From positions 186,001 through 250,000 of the forward strand of contig NZ_JABSNO010000001.1 in NCBI RefSeq assembly GCF_013294015.1: a DNA stretch of 64,000 bases. Direction: 5' to 3'. Made by a program: the position numbers and the translations under genes. A model generated the notes under the pieces. It ran no database searches, had not been told where the DNA came from, and saw only the letters and a list, made by a program, of their open reading frames with translations. Of the stretch, positions 60,987 to 64,000 are shown one piece after another. Within the stretch, counting starts at the first letter, position 1. Every line of letters begins with the position of its first letter. The stretch comes from Frigoriflavimonas asaccharolytica (GTDB taxonomy: Bacteria > Bacteroidota > Bacteroidia > Flavobacteriales > Weeksellaceae).

Positions 60987-63423
60987 TTGTGAAGAAATAG
61001 CGAAAATTACCAACTCACAAATTTTTGGAGATTCAACTTTAATGATTTCCAATATAGCTTATGATACGCGAAAAATATTTACCCACAAAGAAACCGCATT
61101 CATAGCTTTAGAAACGGAGATAAATTCTGGCAGGAAATATATACAAAATGCTATAAATAAGGGGATAGAAATTATAATTTCTACAGAAAAGATAGAAACG
61201 CCTCACCCAATTACTTGGATTATTGTTGAAAATCCTCTAGAATTTTTACAAAAATTAGCAAGGATTCATCTACAAAATTTTGATATCAACACAATAGGAA
61301 TTACAGGAAGTAATGGAAAAACAATCATCAAGGAATGGTTATTTTTATGCTTAAATGATGATTTGTCTGTAGTAAAAAGCCCGAAAAGTTTTAATTCTCA
61401 GCTAGGTTTGCCGCTTTCCCTTTTAGAAATTTCTAAAAAACACCAAGTGGGAATTTTCGAAGTAGGAATTTCCAAACCGAATGAAATGGATATACAAGAA
61501 TCTGTTTTTTCGCCTAAAATTGGGGTTTTCACCTATTTAGGTAGTGCACATTCTGCAAACTTTGAAAATCAAAATGAAATTCTCCTAGAAAAATTAAAAT
61601 TATTTAAAAATTCTGAAATTATTATTTATAATGGAGATTTTAATTTAGTAGAAACCGAGATCAAAAAATCCTACGCAGATAAGAAATTATTTTCGTTCGG
61701 CTTAAAAAAGCACAATTTTGTACATCTAGAAAATGATTTTAACAATAAAAACGAAGATGTTCTAATTTCAATTGGAGAGGAAAAAATAAAAATACAAGTA
61801 GAAAACAGAGATGAAGCAACTATAAGCAACATGCTTTGTATCGTTGCCGTATTAAAACAATTAGATTATAAAAACGAAGAAATTATTCAAAAATTGTCTT
61901 TGCTGAAACCCATAGAAATGCGATTAGAAAGCGTAGTCGGTGAAAATGATAATTTAATAATCAATGATTCTTTTAATCTGGATTTGGATTCTTTGTATAT
62001 TTCTTATCAATTTATAAAAGAATATCGCAAGCAGAAAAGATGTTTAGTGCTCACAGATTTCATGGAAGGTAAAGATTCTTCTGAGAATTTTTATAAATAT
62101 GTTGCAAACCTTACAAACCAACAAAATTTTGATAAAATATTTTTGGTTGGGGAGGAAATTTCACAATATCAAAAATTTTTTAATAATGAAAGTTATACTT
62201 TCCTTAACACTAAACAATTAATTGATAGCCAGCAGATTAAAGATATTAACAATTCATTGATATTATTAAAAGGAGCTCGTAAATTTACCTTAGAAAAACT
62301 TAAAAATATTCTCGCTTTGCAAAAGCACGACACAGTTTTAGAAGTGAATTTAAATGCTATTTTACACAATATCAATATTCATAAATCTTTGCTAAAACCA
62401 ACTACAAAAATGATGGCGATGGTAAAGGCATACACATATGGACTGGGAAATTATGAAATTGCAGAAATTTTGCAACATCACCATATAGATTATTTGGGTG
62501 TAGCCTATGCAGATGAAGGAGTAGAATTGCGTAAAAAAGGTATCACAACTCCTATAATTGTAATGAATCCAGAACAAAGTAGTTATTCTTCCATTATAGA
62601 ATACGATTTGGAGCCAGAAATTTACAGTCTGCGTGTGTTAAATCTTTTTCATGATAAATTGATTGAAAAGGGTATTCAAAAAACTTATCCTATACATTTT
62701 AAGATAGAAACTGGAATGCATCGTCTTGGTATTAAGGATTTTGAAGTTGCTGACATCATCGATAACTTAAAGGACATGAATGTTTCTGTTGAAACTATTT
62801 TTAGTCATCTTTCCTCAGCTGATTCTGAAACTGAAAAAGAGTACACGAAATTCCAAGCAAATAATTTTATAGAAATATCTTCAAAGTTGATAGAAGGTTT
62901 GGGATATAAACCGATTTTGCATTTGCTGAATAGTTCTGGTATCGCAAACTATCCGGAATATCAATTTGATATGGTGCGAATTGGGATTGGAATGATAGGT
63001 ATTTCTTCCAACGAATCTATCGAAAAAAAATTGATAAATGCTGTAGAATTTAAAACAGTGATAAGTCAAATATCTGAAGTAAAAAAAGGTGATTCCGTAG
63101 GATATAATAGAAATTATATTGCCAATGAAAATACGCTTGTTGCTACAATTCCAGTAGGTTATGCAGATGGAATACCGAGAAGTATAGGAAATCAGGTTGG
63201 TTATGTAGGAATCAATAAAAAACTTTTTCCGATAGTTGGGAATATTTGTATGGATATGATGATGATCAATATTGGAGATAATAATTTTATCGAAGGTGAT
63301 GAAGTAATTTTATTTAACGGAAATCCAACACTCAAAGACTTTTCAAAATATTGTAATACAATACCTTACGAGGTTTTGACATCAATCTCTCAACGCGTGA
63401 AACGAATTTATATAAAGAAATAA
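60976..63423 (+). CDS. murF: Bifunctional MurF / alanine racemase fusion
   Basis: An 815-residue fusion. Residues 1-450 are MurF, which adds D-Ala-D-Ala to the muropeptide, with ATP loop GSNGKTI (111-117) and the acceptor region FEVGISKPNEMD. Residues about 456-815 are a PLP alanine racemase, with the PLP lysine K484 in MVKAYTYG and the second catalytic Tyr in SVGYNRNY. Both catalytic sets are present. The fusion supplies D-alanine beside the ligase that uses it and is established in Bacteroidota. It explains why no murF lies in the dcw cluster. Confidence 0.95.
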   Translation: MKYSCEEIAKITNSQIFGDSTLMISNIAYDTRKIFTHKETAFIALETEINSGRKYIQNAINKGIEIIISTEKIETPHPITWIIVENPLEFLQKLARIHLQNFDINTIGITGSNGKTIIKEWLFLCLNDDLSVVKSPKSFNSQLGLPLSLLEISKKHQVGIFEVGISKPNEMDIQESVFSPKIGVFTYLGSAHSANFENQNEILLEKLKLFKNSEIIIYNGDFNLVETEIKKSYADKKLFSFGLKKHNFVHLENDFNNKNEDVLISIGEEKIKIQVENRDEATISNMLCIVAVLKQLDYKNEEIIQKLSLLKPIEMRLESVVGENDNLIINDSFNLDLDSLYISYQFIKEYRKQKRCLVLTDFMEGKDSSENFYKYVANLTNQQNFDKIFLVGEEISQYQKFFNNESYTFLNTKQLIDSQQIKDINNSLILLKGARKFTLEKLKNILALQKHDTVLEVNLNAILHNINIHKSLLKPTTKMMAMVKAYTYGLGNYEIAEILQHHHIDYLGVAYADEGVELRKKGITTPIIVMNPEQSSYSSIIEYDLEPEIYSLRVLNLFHDKLIEKGIQKTYPIHFKIETGMHRLGIKDFEVADIIDNLKDMNVSVETIFSHLSSADSETEKEYTKFQANNFIEISSKLIEGLGYKPILHLLNSSGIANYPEYQFDMVRIGIGMIGISSNESIEKKLINAVEFKTVISQISEVKKGDSVGYNRNYIANENTLVATIPVGYADGIPRSIGNQVGYVGINKKLFPIVGNICMDMMMINIGDNNFIEGDEVILFNGNPTLKDFSKYCNTIPYEVLTSISQRVKRIYIKK

Positions 63424-64000
63424 ATGATAAAAAAATTACTGCTTTACTTTTCATTCTTTATTGGAATTTATTCCTATTCTCAAGTAAAAGAAAACTTGGT
63501 AATACCCAAAAATCCAAAAATTGGACTTTCACTTTCAGGTGGTGGTGCAAAAGGATTTTCGCATATTGGAGTGCTAAAAGTACTAGATTCTATGGGTGTA
63601 AAAATCGATTATATCTCTGGTACAAGTATGGGAGCGATAGTTGGTGGTCTTTATGCTTCTGGATATTCTGCTACTGAAATTGAAAAATTAGTACTAAATA
63701 CAGATTTTTTCGACGTAATATCTAATGAGAAAACGCGGCAAGAAACTTCGTTTTTTAGCAAGAGCAATGATAAATATTTGTACACAATCCCAATTATAGA
63801 CAATAAAATAAATGTTTTGCCGCAAGCAATATCATCCGGACAAAAGAATATTTATTTGCTGAAAGAATTATTTAAAAATGTATCAAATATAGATGATTTT
63901 TCAAAATTGCCTATTCCTTTTATGTGCATGGTAACCAATTTAGAAACAGGAAAACTCAAAATTTTAGAACGTGGAGATTTGGTTACTTCCATTATGGCAA
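63424..64000 (+). CDS. Patatin-like phospholipase (3' truncated by window edge)
   Basis: The first 192 residues of a patatin-domain lipid hydrolase. A signal peptide (LLYFSFFIGIYSYSQ) suggests export. The oxyanion motif GGGAKG is at residues 39-44 and the catalytic serine lies in GTSMGA (near residue 70). The catalytic Asp would be near DGA/G further on, beyond the window edge. Bacteroidota members often carry a C-terminal BamA-like barrel, which cannot be tested here. The gene starts immediately after the murF-alr stop codon, so it belongs to the tdk operon. Confidence 0.88.
   Translation, partial: MIKKLLLYFSFFIGIYSYSQVKENLVIPKNPKIGLSLSGGGAKGFSHIGVLKVLDSMGVKIDYISGTSMGAIVGGLYASGYSATEIEKLVLNTDFFDVISNEKTRQETSFFSKSNDKYLYTIPIIDNKINVLPQAISSGQKNIYLLKELFKNVSNIDDFSKLPIPFMCMVTNLETGKLKILERGDLVTSIMA

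Noticed and set aside
1-64000. tRNA, rRNA, prophage or a recognisable anti-phage defence island
   Set aside because: No TPsiC-arm-like sequence, rRNA block, phage structural gene or known defence gene set was seen on reading both strands.

Overview
The window reads as chromosome of an AT-rich Bacteroidota bacterium, most likely a flavobacterium of the Weeksellaceae / Chryseobacterium type. The evidence is the protein content (murF-alr fusion, GH3-family enzyme, PASTA-tailed division PBP, FtsZ with a long acidic linker, DUF4139, M56-TonB protein, ROK kinase) and the promoter grammar: matches to the Bacteroidota TTG-N19..21-TAnnTTTG promoter precede several genes, while clear Shine-Dalgarno sequences are rare. 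No tRNA, rRNA or CRISPR array is visible. Genus and species cannot be fixed from the sequence alone.

Layout. 1-6100: mixed housekeeping genes (truncated 3'-5' exonuclease, DUF59 Fe-S factor, HMG-CoA lyase, outer-membrane barrel, ROK kinase, MsrA, then an ElaA / EngB / hydrolase operon on the minus strand). 6260-23950: a complete-looking division and cell-wall (dcw) cluster, mraZ-rsmH-ftsL-ftsI-murE-x-mraY-murD-ftsW-murG-murC-y-ftsQ-ftsA-ftsZ-yqeY. The mraZ start is preceded by MraZ-type operator repeats. Two unrecognised envelope genes (x and y) sit inside it and palindromic REP-like repeats fill three of its junctions. 24200-31500: bacilliredoxin, GH3-like enzyme, a minus-strand lipoprotein / rhomboid / MutL set, and UvrB. 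31500-34300: a repeat-rich gap, an orphan ribbon-helix-helix regulator, and a BlaI / M56-TonB operon whose operator overlaps its own promoter. 34300-53000: PQQ-type sugar dehydrogenase, membrane and outer-membrane proteins, an aminotransferase / FAD monooxygenase pair, a second rhomboid, DprA, glutamate dehydrogenase, DUF4139 protein, Kir potassium channel, truncated haemoglobin, AlkD-like repair protein, Cu/Zn SOD lipoprotein, MscS channel, Prc protease, SurE. 53000-64000: DUF6056 membrane protein, FabG, glycosyltransferase, RsmI, a REP-flanked IS200-type transposase, a second MurC-like ligase, an acidic conserved protein, Tdk, MurF-Alr, and a truncated patatin.

How it fits together. Peptidoglycan synthesis is nearly complete here: MurC, D, E, F, MraY, MurG, the FtsW/FtsI pair and alanine racemase. 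MurF has left the dcw cluster and is fused to alanine racemase 47 kb away. RsmH and RsmI, at opposite ends of the window, methylate the same 16S rRNA base. MutL and UvrB supply repair functions, but this MutL has lost both endonuclease signatures.

The most unusual items are the transposase with its hairpin repeats and apparent dispersed relatives in the dcw cluster, the endonuclease-less MutL, the two unknown genes inside the dcw cluster, the compact BlaI operator/promoter, the paired operator of the orphan RHH protein, and the divergent MurC paralogue. No wholly new multi-gene system could be demonstrated.
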